Source of the DNA: Amycolatopsis sp. EV170708-02-1
GTDB taxonomy: Bacteria > Actinomycetota > Actinomycetes > Mycobacteriales > Pseudonocardiaceae
Reading direction: 5' to 3'
Assembly (NCBI RefSeq): GCF_022479115.1
Contig: NZ_CP092497.1
Coordinates: 4,960,001-5,024,000, forward strand
DNA: 64,000 nt
Both the position numbers and the translations under genes were made by a program. The notes beneath the pieces are model-generated. The model worked only from the letters and a program-made list of their open reading frames with translations, searched no databases and was not told the DNA's origin. Shown here one piece after another: positions 51,371 through 59,917 of the stretch; within the stretch, counting starts at the first letter, position 1; every line of letters begins with the position of its first letter.

Positions 51371-51685
51371 ATGTCGTGGCTTGTCCTCATCGTTTCGGGT
51401 GTGCTGGAAGCCGTTTGGGCCACCGCCCTCGGCAAATCCGAAGGGTTGTCCCGGCCGGTGCCGTCGGTGATCTTCGGCGTGACACTGGTGGCCAGCATGG
51501 TGGGTCTCGCTTACGCGATGAAGGATCTCCCCGTCGGCACCGCTTACGCGGTCTGGGTCGGCATCGGGGCTTCGCTCACCGTCGCCTATGGCATGTGGTC
51601 CGGCGCGGAAACCGTTTCGGTGGCCCGGATCCTGCTGATCGTGGGCATCGTCGCCTGCGTGGTGGGCCTGAAGATCCTGCACTGA
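51371..51685 (+). CDS. gdx: Guanidinium exporter, SMR family (Gdx/SugE)
   Basis: 104 residues, four helices, ATG behind GGGAG. The essential Glu13 is in SGVLEAVWATALGKSEG, and PVGTAYAVWVGIGASLTVA is typical of the SugE/Gdx branch rather than EmrE. It exchanges guanidinium for protons. The upstream guanidine-III riboswitch fits this substrate. Longer in-frame starts at 51221 would run through the riboswitch and are rejected. Confidence 0.95.
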   Translation: MSWLVLIVSGVLEAVWATALGKSEGLSRPVPSVIFGVTLVASMVGLAYAMKDLPVGTAYAVWVGIGASLTVAYGMWSGAETVSVARILLIVGIVACVVGLKILH

Positions 51686-51689
51686 CCGC

Positions 51690-51768
51690 GTAACTCGCGT
51701 GATCAGAGGCGTAACTCGCGTGCTTGAAGGCCGCACACGCGAGTTCCGGCTTCAAGCACGCGAGTTAC
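51690..51768. repeat. Mini-array of 21-bp units, locus 2
   Basis: Direct units at 51690-51710 and 51711-51731 (each starting GTAACTCGCGTG) are followed by inverted copies (ACGCGAGTT at 51736-51744 and the near-complete unit 51748-51768). It lies between the gdx gene and the convergent protease gene. The remaining ~110 bp to the protease stop shows only a GC-rich CCCCCGAC/GTCGGGGG hairpin (about 51806-51835). Confidence 0.75.
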
Positions 51769-51879
51769 GGCCTCGAGCACACCATCGGCGCGAAAGAGGG
51801 ACCGCCCCCGACGCACGGACGACGTCGGGGGCGGTCGGGTCCGGGCGCACCCCTGCGTGTGGCCCGGACGGCTAGGTGG

Positions 51880-53205
51880 TCAGGCGCGCGCCCAAAGCGC
51901 TGGGACGTTCGGGGGCTCCCAACCGACCTGAGCGGTGTGGCCCTGCAGGGCCCGGTACGAGACGCCGCCGTAGGTCACGGTCGCGCCCGCGGCGTAGGTG
52001 GTGCCCGCCGCCCAGGTTCCGCCGGGCGGGTTGTTCGACGTCGTGGTGGTCGGCGTCGTGCTGGACGGCGGGTTCGACCCCGAGGTCACCAGGCGGAGGC
52101 TGTAGACGCTCAGGATCTCCGAGATCGGCTGGAAGTAGAACGTGCCGCCCGAGCTGCAGTTGCCGGAGCCGCCCGAGGTGACGCCCTGCGCCTGGTCACC
52201 CGCGAGCCACGAACCCCCGGAGTCACCCGGCTCGGCGCAGGCGTTGGTCCGCGTGAGGCCGGAAACGGTGCCCTGCGGGTAGTTCACCGAGGCGTTCTTC
52301 TGCTGGATGGTGCCGCAGTGCCAGCCCGTCGTGGAACCGGAGCGGCAGACCGACGCGCCGATCGCGGCCTCCTGCGAACCCGCCACCGGCACGGTGCCCG
52401 GGTAGCGGTTCACCAGCGGGCGCGGGGTGTTGCCCGCGTCCACCCGCACCCACGCGTAGTCGTTGCCGGGGAAGCTGGAGCCCGCGACGGTCCCGCTCGG
52501 GTTCGAGGTGCGGGTGCCGGTGGTGCCGCAGTGGCCCGCGGTGACGAAGCCGCCCTCGACCGAGAAGCCGATCGAGCACCGGCCCGAGCCGAAGGTGTAG
52601 GCATTGCCGCCGATGACGTCGATCAGCGGGACCGGGCTTTCGGTGCTGGTCTCGACCCGCACCGCGTCGGCACGCACGCCGGAGGCGGTCGCCCAGGACT
52701 TCGCGGCGGCTTCGCCACCCGCGTTGGCCAGGACGACGATCGAGTTGGTGGTGGCGTCGACGTACCAGCCGGGCACGGTCTTCGGCGCGCTGGTTCCCTT
52801 GGCGTCCAACGACAACTTCGCGGCGTCGAGCTGCGCGGCACTCCGGGCGACCGTCTTCGGGGTCGCGCCCGCCGCACGGACGACGCCTTCCCAAGCGGCG
52901 TCGGTGACCGCGACGGTCAGCGTGGTCCCGGACGCGTCCAGCCACGAGCCGGCGTAGGACGGGCCGAGCCGGGTCTTGAGGTCGCCGTCGGTGCGGGCCG
53001 CCTTCTGCTCACCGGCGAGGCGGGTCCTTGCCTGATCCGGGCTGATCTTCAGGTCACGTGCCAAGGCGGCGACGATCTCCGGCTGGACCTGGTCGGCCGC
53101 CGAGGCGGTCTGGCCGGCGCTGGCGCTCGGCGTCAGCGCGACGGCCGTGACCAGGCCCGCGCCGGTCAGGGCCGCCGCGGCGGCCGCTACGATCTTTCGG
53201 TTCAT
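51880..53205 (-). CDS. Streptogrisin-like secreted S1 protease with chitin-binding C-terminus
   Basis: 441 residues from the ATG at 53205 with GAGGAAA upstream. Signal peptide (KIVAAAAAALTGAGLVTAVA), then an alpha-lytic-type prodomain to about 200. The protease domain has GHCG (His225), an Asp in GNDYAWVRVD and Ser329 in GDSGGSW, with paired cysteines. A Ser/Thr-Pro linker (SSTTPTTTTSNNPP) leads to a ~50-residue CBM5/12-like domain (YAAGATVTYGGVSYRALQ, then GWEPPNVPALW), as in streptogrisin C-like enzymes. It digests protein outside the cell, perhaps anchored on chitin. An 18-bp palindrome lies in its promoter region. Confidence 0.94.
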   Translation of the reverse strand: MNRKIVAAAAAALTGAGLVTAVALTPSASAGQTASAADQVQPEIVAALARDLKISPDQARTRLAGEQKAARTDGDLKTRLGPSYAGSWLDASGTTLTVAVTDAAWEGVVRAAGATPKTVARSAAQLDAAKLSLDAKGTSAPKTVPGWYVDATTNSIVVLANAGGEAAAKSWATASGVRADAVRVETSTESPVPLIDVIGGNAYTFGSGRCSIGFSVEGGFVTAGHCGTTGTRTSNPSGTVAGSSFPGNDYAWVRVDAGNTPRPLVNRYPGTVPVAGSQEAAIGASVCRSGSTTGWHCGTIQQKNASVNYPQGTVSGLTRTNACAEPGDSGGSWLAGDQAQGVTSGGSGNCSSGGTFYFQPISEILSVYSLRLVTSGSNPPSSTTPTTTTSNNPPGGTWAAGTTYAAGATVTYGGVSYRALQGHTAQVGWEPPNVPALWARA

Positions 53206-53272
53206 TTCAGGCGTTTCCTCACCGCGTTCCGGAAAGAAGATCTCGTCCCAGACCGTACGAGGCACCTGCTAC

Positions 53273-53290
53273 AAATGGTACATACCATTT
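53273..53290. promoter_or_regulatory. 18-bp palindrome upstream of the protease gene
   Basis: AAATGGTA-CA-TACCATTT, a perfect dyad 68 bp before the protease ATG and about 50 bp after the stop of the LysR gene at 53340. It is AT-rich against its surroundings and is a likely operator. Confidence 0.6.
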
Positions 53291-53339
53291 AGGTCATATC
53301 CACCAAGTGGACTGGACCTTTCGACCGCTCCCGTGCTGG

Positions 53340-54323
53340 TCAGCCCACTCCCGCGTCCGTGTAGTCGACGCCATAACCCGGATTCAGCTCCAGGTACTTC
53401 GAGTAGGCCGGCCGCCGGTCGATCAGTTCGCCGTACACCGCACGGGACAGCGCGATCATCTCCGCGGCGAAGGGACCCATCTCCCCGCGCTCCGACCAGC
53501 CGACGAGATTCCGCCAGCTCAGCGGATTCCCCGCGATCGGGACCGCGACGATACCCGGGATCTCGTGGAACAGCGGCTGGCACAACACCACCGCGTGTCC
53601 CGATTCGACCATCTCGATACAGGTCAGCACATCGGTCTCGTACAACGAACGCGGCGTGAATCCCGACCGGGCGCACGCGGACGCGAAACAGTCGCCGAAG
53701 CATCCGTCGCCCGGCGTCGCGCACCACCGTTCGTCCGCGAGGGCACCGAGTTCGACCTCGCTCTGCTGCGCGCGCTCGTCTCGCGCGGACATCAGCACGA
53801 ACACCGGATGATGCGCGAGCGTCCGCCAGCGAAGACCGGGCTCCGGCGGCGGGCCCGCGTCACCGCAGACGCCGACGAAGGCGAAGTCCAGCGCGCCCTC
53901 GGCGGTCATGTCCGCGAGTTTGTTGGCCGACCACGACGTATGCGTGGCGACGTGGATGTCGGGATGCGTGGTGCCGAGGCGTTGCAGGAGCGCCCCCAGC
54001 ATCGGCCCCGTCGCCGAGCCGAGCCGCAGGGTCACCGGCTCGCCGGTGCCCGCGTGCTGGGCGAGCCGCGCCGCCTCGTCGTGCAGCGACGACACGGCGG
54101 GGAGCACCATCTTGGCCCGGTCGAGGACGAGGAGACCGAGCGCGGTCGGCCTGGTGCCCGTGTGATCGCGCAGGAACAGCTTCCCGCCGAGGGTCCGCTC
54201 GATGCGCTTCAGTTGTGCGGTCAGTGCAGGCTGGGCCATTCCGAGCGTGTTCGCCGCCTTGGTGATACTCCCGAGTTCGGCGATCGCGCACATGATGCGC
54301 AGGTGGCGCAGTTCCAGCTCCAT
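53340..54323 (-). CDS. LysR-family regulator
   Basis: 327 residues. HTH at the N-terminus (LRIMCAIAELGSITKAANTL, GMAQPALTAQLKRIERTLGG) and a periplasmic-binding-like effector domain (LRLGSATGPMLGALLQRLG, DFAFVGVCGD). It lies upstream of, and on the same strand as, the protease gene, and is divergent from the two-TM protein at 54486. Either could be its target. No clear LysR-type dyad was found in the 162-bp divergent gap. Confidence 0.93.
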   Translation of the reverse strand: MELELRHLRIMCAIAELGSITKAANTLGMAQPALTAQLKRIERTLGGKLFLRDHTGTRPTALGLLVLDRAKMVLPAVSSLHDEAARLAQHAGTGEPVTLRLGSATGPMLGALLQRLGTTHPDIHVATHTSWSANKLADMTAEGALDFAFVGVCGDAGPPPEPGLRWRTLAHHPVFVLMSARDERAQQSEVELGALADERWCATPGDGCFGDCFASACARSGFTPRSLYETDVLTCIEMVESGHAVVLCQPLFHEIPGIVAVPIAGNPLSWRNLVGWSERGEMGPFAAEMIALSRAVYGELIDRRPAYSKYLELNPGYGVDYTDAGVG

Positions 54324-54485
54324 CCCTCTACGTTAGTAGACATAACTGGACTGGACCAGACAAACGATTGAGCCAAATGGCTTCGTATCGCTTGGTTCGC
54401 GGTATGCCATCGATGTCAGCAATCCCGGACATGCCGGGGCGTCCGGCCGATACTGTCTCCACGCAACCGACGAAGAGGGGGTTCA

Positions 54486-55793
54486 GTGGCGGACGAGCGT
54501 GGACGGATCCGGCGATCGCTGGCGCGTGTGATCACCGACGACAACCTGGATCTGTACGTACTGGGCACCGTCGCGCTGGCGTTCACCGTGCTGGGCGCGA
54601 CCGGGATCTCGGACGTCAAAACGCTTTCCTCCGTGGTCACGGCGCTGCTGGCCCTGCTCGCCTTCTCCCAGATCCGCTCGCGGCGGCTGACCGAACAGGT
54701 CCGGGATTCCACCCGCGGCGGCCCCGCGGCACTTTTCGAACCGGAGTTCCCCGCGGATCTCATCTCCCGGCGCGCGGCGGCCTTCGACATCCTGCTCATC
54801 GGCCATTCGATGACCAGGACCGTGCAGGGCATGCGCAGCGACATCCGGTCGATCCTCGATTCCGGCGGACGGATCCGGGTACTCGTCCTGGATCCGACCG
54901 ACGAAGAACTCGTCGCCGTCGCCGATCGCCGAATCTCCCAGAGTCTCGGACAAGGACGGCTGCGGCAGCGGATCCTCGCGACCCTGGACGAACTGACGTC
55001 CTTGAAGAGCAGGGCGGACGGCAGGCTGGAGATCCGGGTGTCGTCGCGGATCTCCTCCGCGGGTTTCAACTGTCTCGACGTCTCCACCAAACGGGGACTG
55101 ATCTGCGTCCAGCACTACGAATACCGGCCGACCGGTGAAGCCTCACCGGTGTTCACAGTGGAACCGAAGGACGCGCCCTGGTACCGGCACTTCGCCGACG
55201 AGGCGGAACGGCTGTGGGAGGACGGCACCCCCTGGCCGCTGTCCGCCGCGGACCAGATCGCGCGGGCGCGCCGTCCGGTGTTCAGCGAGGACTTCGGCCC
55301 CGGACTCGCCGAGGCGATCGACGGCACGAGCGAACTGCTGATCACCGGGATGGCCCGCAACACCCTGGTGAACAACAACTACGGCAAGCTCGAAGCACGG
55401 TTGCGCGCCGGGACGAAGATCCGGTTCGTGCTCATCGACCCGCATTCGCCCGCGATCGACACGGCGGCCTCCCGCTACTACGCCGTGCGTTCGCCCGAAA
55501 GCGCGCGGGAGCGCGTCCTCCAAACGTTGCGGGTGCTGGCCGAACTGAACCGTTCGACCGGCGGAGACCTCTCCGTCCGGCTCGTCGCGCATCCCCTCGC
55601 GATCGGGGTCATCGCCACCGGCTCGGCACTGTTCGCCGAGTACTACACCTACCAGGCCGGTGATCCGAAGTTCGTCCTGCAGCCCGCGGACGGCGCGGCG
55701 TACCGGACGTTCCTCGGTGAAGCGGAGGCTTTGTGGAACAGCGCCGAGCCGTACGACCTGGCCGTGGACGACGTGGAGACCACGGCCGACTGA
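54486..55793 (+). CDS. Two-TM protein with a duplicated PLD-like domain
   Basis: 435 residues, GTG with AGAGGGGG upstream. Two closely spaced hydrophobic helices (about 23-42 and 47-63) anchor the N-terminus. The rest is an internal repeat of ~160 residues. FDILLIGHSMTRTVQG and RIRVLVLDPTDEE in copy A match SELLITGMARNTLV and KIRFVLIDPHSPA in copy B. QHYEYRP-FTVEP with WYRHFADEAERLWEDG matches EYYTYQA-FVLQP with AYRTFLGEAEALWNSA. The GxxIRxLxLDP pattern resembles phospholipase-D-fold modules such as DUF5919, but the HxKxxxxD catalytic motif is absent. Function unknown; a membrane-tethered nucleotide or nucleic-acid sensing module is one possibility (inference only). Confidence 0.8.
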   Translation: MADERGRIRRSLARVITDDNLDLYVLGTVALAFTVLGATGISDVKTLSSVVTALLALLAFSQIRSRRLTEQVRDSTRGGPAALFEPEFPADLISRRAAAFDILLIGHSMTRTVQGMRSDIRSILDSGGRIRVLVLDPTDEELVAVADRRISQSLGQGRLRQRILATLDELTSLKSRADGRLEIRVSSRISSAGFNCLDVSTKRGLICVQHYEYRPTGEASPVFTVEPKDAPWYRHFADEAERLWEDGTPWPLSAADQIARARRPVFSEDFGPGLAEAIDGTSELLITGMARNTLVNNNYGKLEARLRAGTKIRFVLIDPHSPAIDTAASRYYAVRSPESARERVLQTLRVLAELNRSTGGDLSVRLVAHPLAIGVIATGSALFAEYYTYQAGDPKFVLQPADGAAYRTFLGEAEALWNSAEPYDLAVDDVETTAD

Positions 55794-55875
55794 CCCGATA
55801 ACGGTTCGGAAACGAGGCTCGCCCGCTCGATTCCTCTCTCATAAGGTGCCTCTTTCGCGCCCAAGGGGAGGGTTC

Positions 55876-56190
55876 GTGCACATCCATGCCAGACGCCGAT
55901 CCATCAGCTTCAGCGGCCGGACGATCACGATCAAAGCCGCGGTCAGCGGGCTCAACGACAAGAAGCACACCTTCAACCTCGAGAAGGTCAGATCCATCAA
56001 GAACATCCCGCCGACGGCGTTCAAGCCGGGAAGGCTCGTCTTCGAGGTGGCCGGCGCGTCCAAGGCGATCGTCGAGGACGTACCCATGTACGCCGACAAG
56101 GTCGACATGAACACCTTCACCTATGGCGGCATGAATTCGAAGCACGTGAAAGAGCTCGAAGCGGCGATCAGGAAGGCGATGAGCGGCTGA
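55876..56190 (+). CDS. Small DUF4429-like (PH-fold) protein
   Basis: 104 residues from a GTG with GGGGAGGG just upstream; the frame is open further 5' over the preceding gene's end but lacks a ribosome site. The short strands SISFSGRTITIKAAV and GRLVFEVAGASKAIVE, and the closing helix KHVKELEAAIRKAMS, resemble DUF4429/short-PH-like proteins of actinomycetes. Function unknown. It begins 83 bp after the two-TM gene and could share its transcript. Confidence 0.78.
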   Translation: MHIHARRRSISFSGRTITIKAAVSGLNDKKHTFNLEKVRSIKNIPPTAFKPGRLVFEVAGASKAIVEDVPMYADKVDMNTFTYGGMNSKHVKELEAAIRKAMSG

Positions 56191-56220
56191 CCTCGGGCGC
56201 TCCGGCGCCACCGGTCGCGA

Positions 56221-56277
56221 GTGGGCTGAAGGCTCCCATCACCGCGTCTGATGCGGTGAAGGGAGCCTTCGGCCCAC
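56221..56277. terminator. Hairpin terminator, family B copy 2
   Basis: 25-bp arms with two mismatches and loop GTCTGAT (56246-56252), between the convergent DUF4429-like and antiporter genes. Loop-proximal CCGC/GCGG and the GTCNNAT loop match the hairpin at 18641-18681, although the outer arms differ. Confidence 0.8.
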
Positions 56278-56313
56278 GATCGGATGTGGGGTGGCTGACT
56301 GCGAAGGTGCCGG

Positions 56314-57501
56314 TCAGGTCCTCTTCGACTTGCGGTTCAGGAACGCCGAAGCCCCGACACCGTGCGCGGCGACGCTCGCCAGCACGGTCACCGACATGAC
56401 GCTCAGCGCGACGTCGGCCGCCTCCCCGTCGAGTGAGTTGAAGGCCAGCAGCCCGAACACGATCGACGCCGCGCCGCGCGGGGCCAGCAGGCCGATGGTG
56501 ATCCGGTCCTTCCAGCGGAAGTCCGTCCGCAGCAAGGTGAGCAGCACCGGGACGAGCCGGGCGACGGTCAGCGCGACGAGGCTGACGATCACGATCCCCC
56601 AGGTGAGGCCGAAGGACAGCACCAGCACCGCGGTGCTGCCGAAGACGAACCACATCAGCAGCCCGCACAACGAACTGACGTCCTCGGCGAGCCCGAGTTC
56701 CTCTTCGCCGGGGTGCCGCGCGGTCTTGTACGCGATCCCGCAGATGAACGCGGCGACGAAGCCGTTGCCGCCGATCGCGACGGCGGCGGTGTAGGTCAGC
56801 AACGGCAGGGCGACGGCCGCGACCCGCGCGGAATGCCGGGTCGACCAGCCGTGCCTGGCCGTCACGTTCATCGCCACCGCGGCCACCGCCCCGATGACGG
56901 AGCCCGCCAGCACGGCCAGCAACGCCGCCGGGATCGCGGCCTGCAGCGCTTCGCCCGGCGTGTTCGCCTGGTGGCGGCTCCCCGCGAGGGTGAGCGCGAA
57001 GATGAAGACCGGCGCGACGACACCGTCGTTGTAGCCGCTCTCGACGTTCAGCAGGTGCCGCACGCGTTCGGGCACCCGGACGTCGTGCACCACCGAGGTC
57101 GCGGGCGCGAAATCCGTCGGGGCGATGATGCACGCGATCAGCAGGACCGCCGCCCAGCCGAGGCCCGGCAGCGTCAGCAGGCCGACGCCCATGACGATCA
57201 GGATCGTCAGCGGCAACGCGATCAGCAGCAGCCGCACCGCCGTTTTCCCGTCGTGGCCGAGATAACCGCCCTTGACCGCGGTGGCGTCCACGAACAGCAG
57301 CAGCGCGAGGATCAGTTCCGCCGCGTTGAGCGCGATCTCGGTGTTGAGCCCGTTGCCGAGATCGTTGCGGGTGGTGACCCCGATCGCCAATCCGGCCGCG
57401 ACCATCGCCATCGGCGCGGTGATCTGCCAGCGTTCCAGCCGGGCCGCGGTCATCGTCCAAGCCAGCACGACGACCGCGCCGACGAGCACGCTCTGGATCA
57501 T
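56314..57501 (-). CDS. CPA1-family Na+/H+ antiporter
   Basis: 395 residues, ATG behind GGGGCGGG. About twelve helices; ion-site motifs APTDFAPATSVV and NVESGYNDGVVAPVF, and the late LLAPRGAASIVFGLLAF. It exports Na+ (or K+) in exchange for H+. It is only distantly similar to the antiporter at 43815. A 14-bp-arm hairpin lies immediately 5' of the ribosome site, between this gene and secDF. Confidence 0.93.
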   Translation of the reverse strand: MIQSVLVGAVVVLAWTMTAARLERWQITAPMAMVAAGLAIGVTTRNDLGNGLNTEIALNAAELILALLLFVDATAVKGGYLGHDGKTAVRLLLIALPLTILIVMGVGLLTLPGLGWAAVLLIACIIAPTDFAPATSVVHDVRVPERVRHLLNVESGYNDGVVAPVFIFALTLAGSRHQANTPGEALQAAIPAALLAVLAGSVIGAVAAVAMNVTARHGWSTRHSARVAAVALPLLTYTAAVAIGGNGFVAAFICGIAYKTARHPGEEELGLAEDVSSLCGLLMWFVFGSTAVLVLSFGLTWGIVIVSLVALTVARLVPVLLTLLRTDFRWKDRITIGLLAPRGAASIVFGLLAFNSLDGEAADVALSVMSVTVLASVAAHGVGASAFLNRKSKRT

Positions 57502-57511
57502 CTACCCGCCC

Positions 57512-57548
57512 CTCGTTCCCGGTGGACTCCCCTGCCACCGGGAACGAG
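57512..57548. terminator. Hairpin between secDF and the antiporter gene
   Basis: CTCGTTCCCGGTGG (57512-57525) and its exact complement (57535-57548) enclose a 9-nt loop. It follows the secDF stop by 45 bp and precedes the antiporter start by 11 bp. It could terminate secDF or act in the antiporter 5' leader. Confidence 0.65.
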
Positions 57549-57592
57549 CATAGAGGCCGGGCGGAGCGCGGCGGTCCACAAAGGAACGCCGA

Positions 57593-59863
57593 TCACACCA
57601 CCGCGCCGTTGTCGTCCCGCTGCCGTGCCGGATTCGCCTTCCTGGCGGGACGTCCGGCCCCGGGCCACCGCTTGTCGAGCAGGATCGCGACGGGCCCCGC
57701 GGTGGCCACTGTGGACACCGTGCCCGCGACGAGGCCGAGCAGGAGCGCGAGCGCGAAGTCGGCCAGCGAGCCGTCCCCGAGGACCAGCAACGCCCCGAGG
57801 ACGAACAGCACCCCGATCCCGGTGTTGATCGTCCGTGGCAACGTCTGCAGCACCGCCGTGCCGACGACGCGAGGGAACGGTTCCTTGCGGCGTTGTCCCC
57901 GTACCTCCCGCACCCGGTCGAAGACCACCACCGAGTCGTTGACCGAATAGCCGATCACCGTCAGCAGCGCGGCGAGGAAGACGCCGTCCATGGATTTGCC
58001 CAGCCAGGCGAAGATCCCGAGGATGATCAGGACGTCTTGAGCGAGCGCGGCCACCGTGGCCAGGCCGAGCCGCCAATCGAACCGCACCGCGAGGTAGATC
58101 AGCTGCGCCAGCACCGCGAGGCCGAGCGCGATCATCGCCTTGGTGCGCAGTTCGGCGCCGAGGCTCGGGCCGATCTTCTCGTCGCGGATCTCGGTGGCGT
58201 CACCGGCGACCCCGGCGACGGCGGCCCGGATCCGTTCGGTGGCGTCCTCGTCGATCGGCTCGGTACGGACCGAGATGTCCTTCTCACCTGAGGTCTGCAC
58301 GACGGCGCGGGGGAAGCCTGCGTCGGAGACCGCGTCCCGGACCCGCTCGACGTCGGCGGGCGCCGAAGTGCTGTATTCGACGACGCGGCCGCCGGTGAAT
58401 TCGACGCCGAGGTTCGGCCCGGCGACGAACAGCCCCGCGATCGCGGCGATCACGACCGCGCCCGCCACCATCAGCCAGCGCTTCGGTTTCCCGAGGAATT
58501 CGGGATCGCGGCGGTTCACCCAACGGCGGACCCGGCCTTCGTGGGTGAGCCCGGACAGCCGCGGTTTGCGCGCGACCACACCCCGCATCGTGAGATGCAG
58601 CAGCAACCGGGTGAGCACGAGCGAGATGAACAACGCGACGACGACGCCGATCGACAGCGTCACCCCGAAGCCGCGCACCGGGCCGGACGCCAGCCAGAAC
58701 AGCAGGCCCGCGGCGAGCAGGGTGGTCACGTTCGAATCGACGATCGCCGACAACGCGCCGCTGAACCCGCGGCTGACCGAACGCGGCAGCGAACCACCGC
58801 GTTTGACCGAATGTTCCTCTCTCGCCCGTTCGAAGACGAGCACGGTGGCATCGACGGCCATGCCGATGGCCAGCACGAATCCTGCGAGCCCCGGCAAGGT
58901 CAGCGTCGCGCCGACGGCGAGCAGCGCGGCATAGGACACGGCCGCGTACGCCACCAGCGCGCCCACGGCGATCAGCCCGGCCAGCCGGTACACCGCGAGC
59001 AGGAACAGCGCGGTCAGCGCCAGCCCGATCACGGCGGCACGGGCACTGGCGTCGATGGCGGCGGCGCCGAGCGTGGGCCCGACGGTGCGCTGCTCGATGA
59101 TCTCGACCGGGGTCGGCAGCGCGCCCGCGTTGATCAGCAGCGCCAGATCCTTGGCTTCGGCCGGGGAGAACCGCCCGGTGATCTGCGTGCTCCCGCCGAC
59201 GATCCCGACCCCGCAGGCGACCTGCGGGCTCACCTGCGGCGACGAGATCACCTTGTCGTCGAGCGCGATCGCCACCCGGCGGGCCGGATCACCTGGCGGC
59301 GAGCACGCGGCCTGCCCGGTCAGCCGCTCCCAGGCGCGACCGGCATCCCCTTTGAAATCGACCGAAACCAGCCAGCCACCGCCCTGCGAATCGACCGACG
59401 AGCGCGCTTCGTCGACGCCTTCGCCGGTCAGCGCGGCGGGTCCCAGGGTGATCGGCTGCCCGCTCTCGTCGTTGAGGACTCGTGAGTCGCCAGAGGCGGC
59501 GGCGAGCACGGGATGGAAGGACAGCTGCGCGGTGCGGCCGATCACTTCGACGGCCTCGCGCGGATCCCGGACGCCGGGCAGCTCGACGATGATCCGGTTG
59601 TCCCCCGAGCGGGCCAGCATCGGCTCGGCGACACCCAGGGCGTCGACCCGGCGGCGCAGCACCTCGAGTGTCCGGTCGGTGGTCTCCGCGTCGGCGGTGA
59701 CGGTGGGCGAATCCTTGGTCTCCAGCACGATCTGCGTGCCACCACGCAGATCGAGCCCCAGTCTCGGGGCGGTGGTCAGCAACAGGTACACGGTCGCGGC
59801 GAGAACGACCAGCGAGACGACGGCTCGCCCGGTCATGCCTCGCCGCGCGGTTTCGCGCGGCAC
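57593..59863 (-). CDS. secDF: Fused SecD-SecF protein translocase subunit
   Basis: 756 residues from the GTG at 59863, six bases behind AAGGAG; the in-frame GTG at 59896 lies upstream of that ribosome site. The SecD half has LGLDLRGGTQIVLET, the P1 domain and GMAVDATVLVFERARE in helix 4. The SecF half starts near 470 with LGVEFTGGRVVEYS and has GYSVNDSVVVFDRVRE. Both proton-path Asp residues are kept. SecDF uses proton motive force to pull secreted proteins through SecYEG. Actinomycetes usually carry separate secD and secF next to ruvC/yajC, so this fused copy, with no such neighbours, is probably a second, specialised set. Confidence 0.93.
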   Translation of the reverse strand: MPRETARRGMTGRAVVSLVVLAATVYLLLTTAPRLGLDLRGGTQIVLETKDSPTVTADAETTDRTLEVLRRRVDALGVAEPMLARSGDNRIIVELPGVRDPREAVEVIGRTAQLSFHPVLAAASGDSRVLNDESGQPITLGPAALTGEGVDEARSSVDSQGGGWLVSVDFKGDAGRAWERLTGQAACSPPGDPARRVAIALDDKVISSPQVSPQVACGVGIVGGSTQITGRFSPAEAKDLALLINAGALPTPVEIIEQRTVGPTLGAAAIDASARAAVIGLALTALFLLAVYRLAGLIAVGALVAYAAVSYAALLAVGATLTLPGLAGFVLAIGMAVDATVLVFERAREEHSVKRGGSLPRSVSRGFSGALSAIVDSNVTTLLAAGLLFWLASGPVRGFGVTLSIGVVVALFISLVLTRLLLHLTMRGVVARKPRLSGLTHEGRVRRWVNRRDPEFLGKPKRWLMVAGAVVIAAIAGLFVAGPNLGVEFTGGRVVEYSTSAPADVERVRDAVSDAGFPRAVVQTSGEKDISVRTEPIDEDATERIRAAVAGVAGDATEIRDEKIGPSLGAELRTKAMIALGLAVLAQLIYLAVRFDWRLGLATVAALAQDVLIILGIFAWLGKSMDGVFLAALLTVIGYSVNDSVVVFDRVREVRGQRRKEPFPRVVGTAVLQTLPRTINTGIGVLFVLGALLVLGDGSLADFALALLLGLVAGTVSTVATAGPVAILLDKRWPGAGRPARKANPARQRDDNGAVV

Positions 59864-59917
59864 GAAGTTCTCCTTGGTGATTCCCGGTTCGGGCACGCGA
59901 ATACGCGCCCGTGAGCG

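Noticed and set aside
51690..51768. CRISPR-like repeat array
   Set aside because: The units abut without spacers, mix orientations and have no cas genes nearby.
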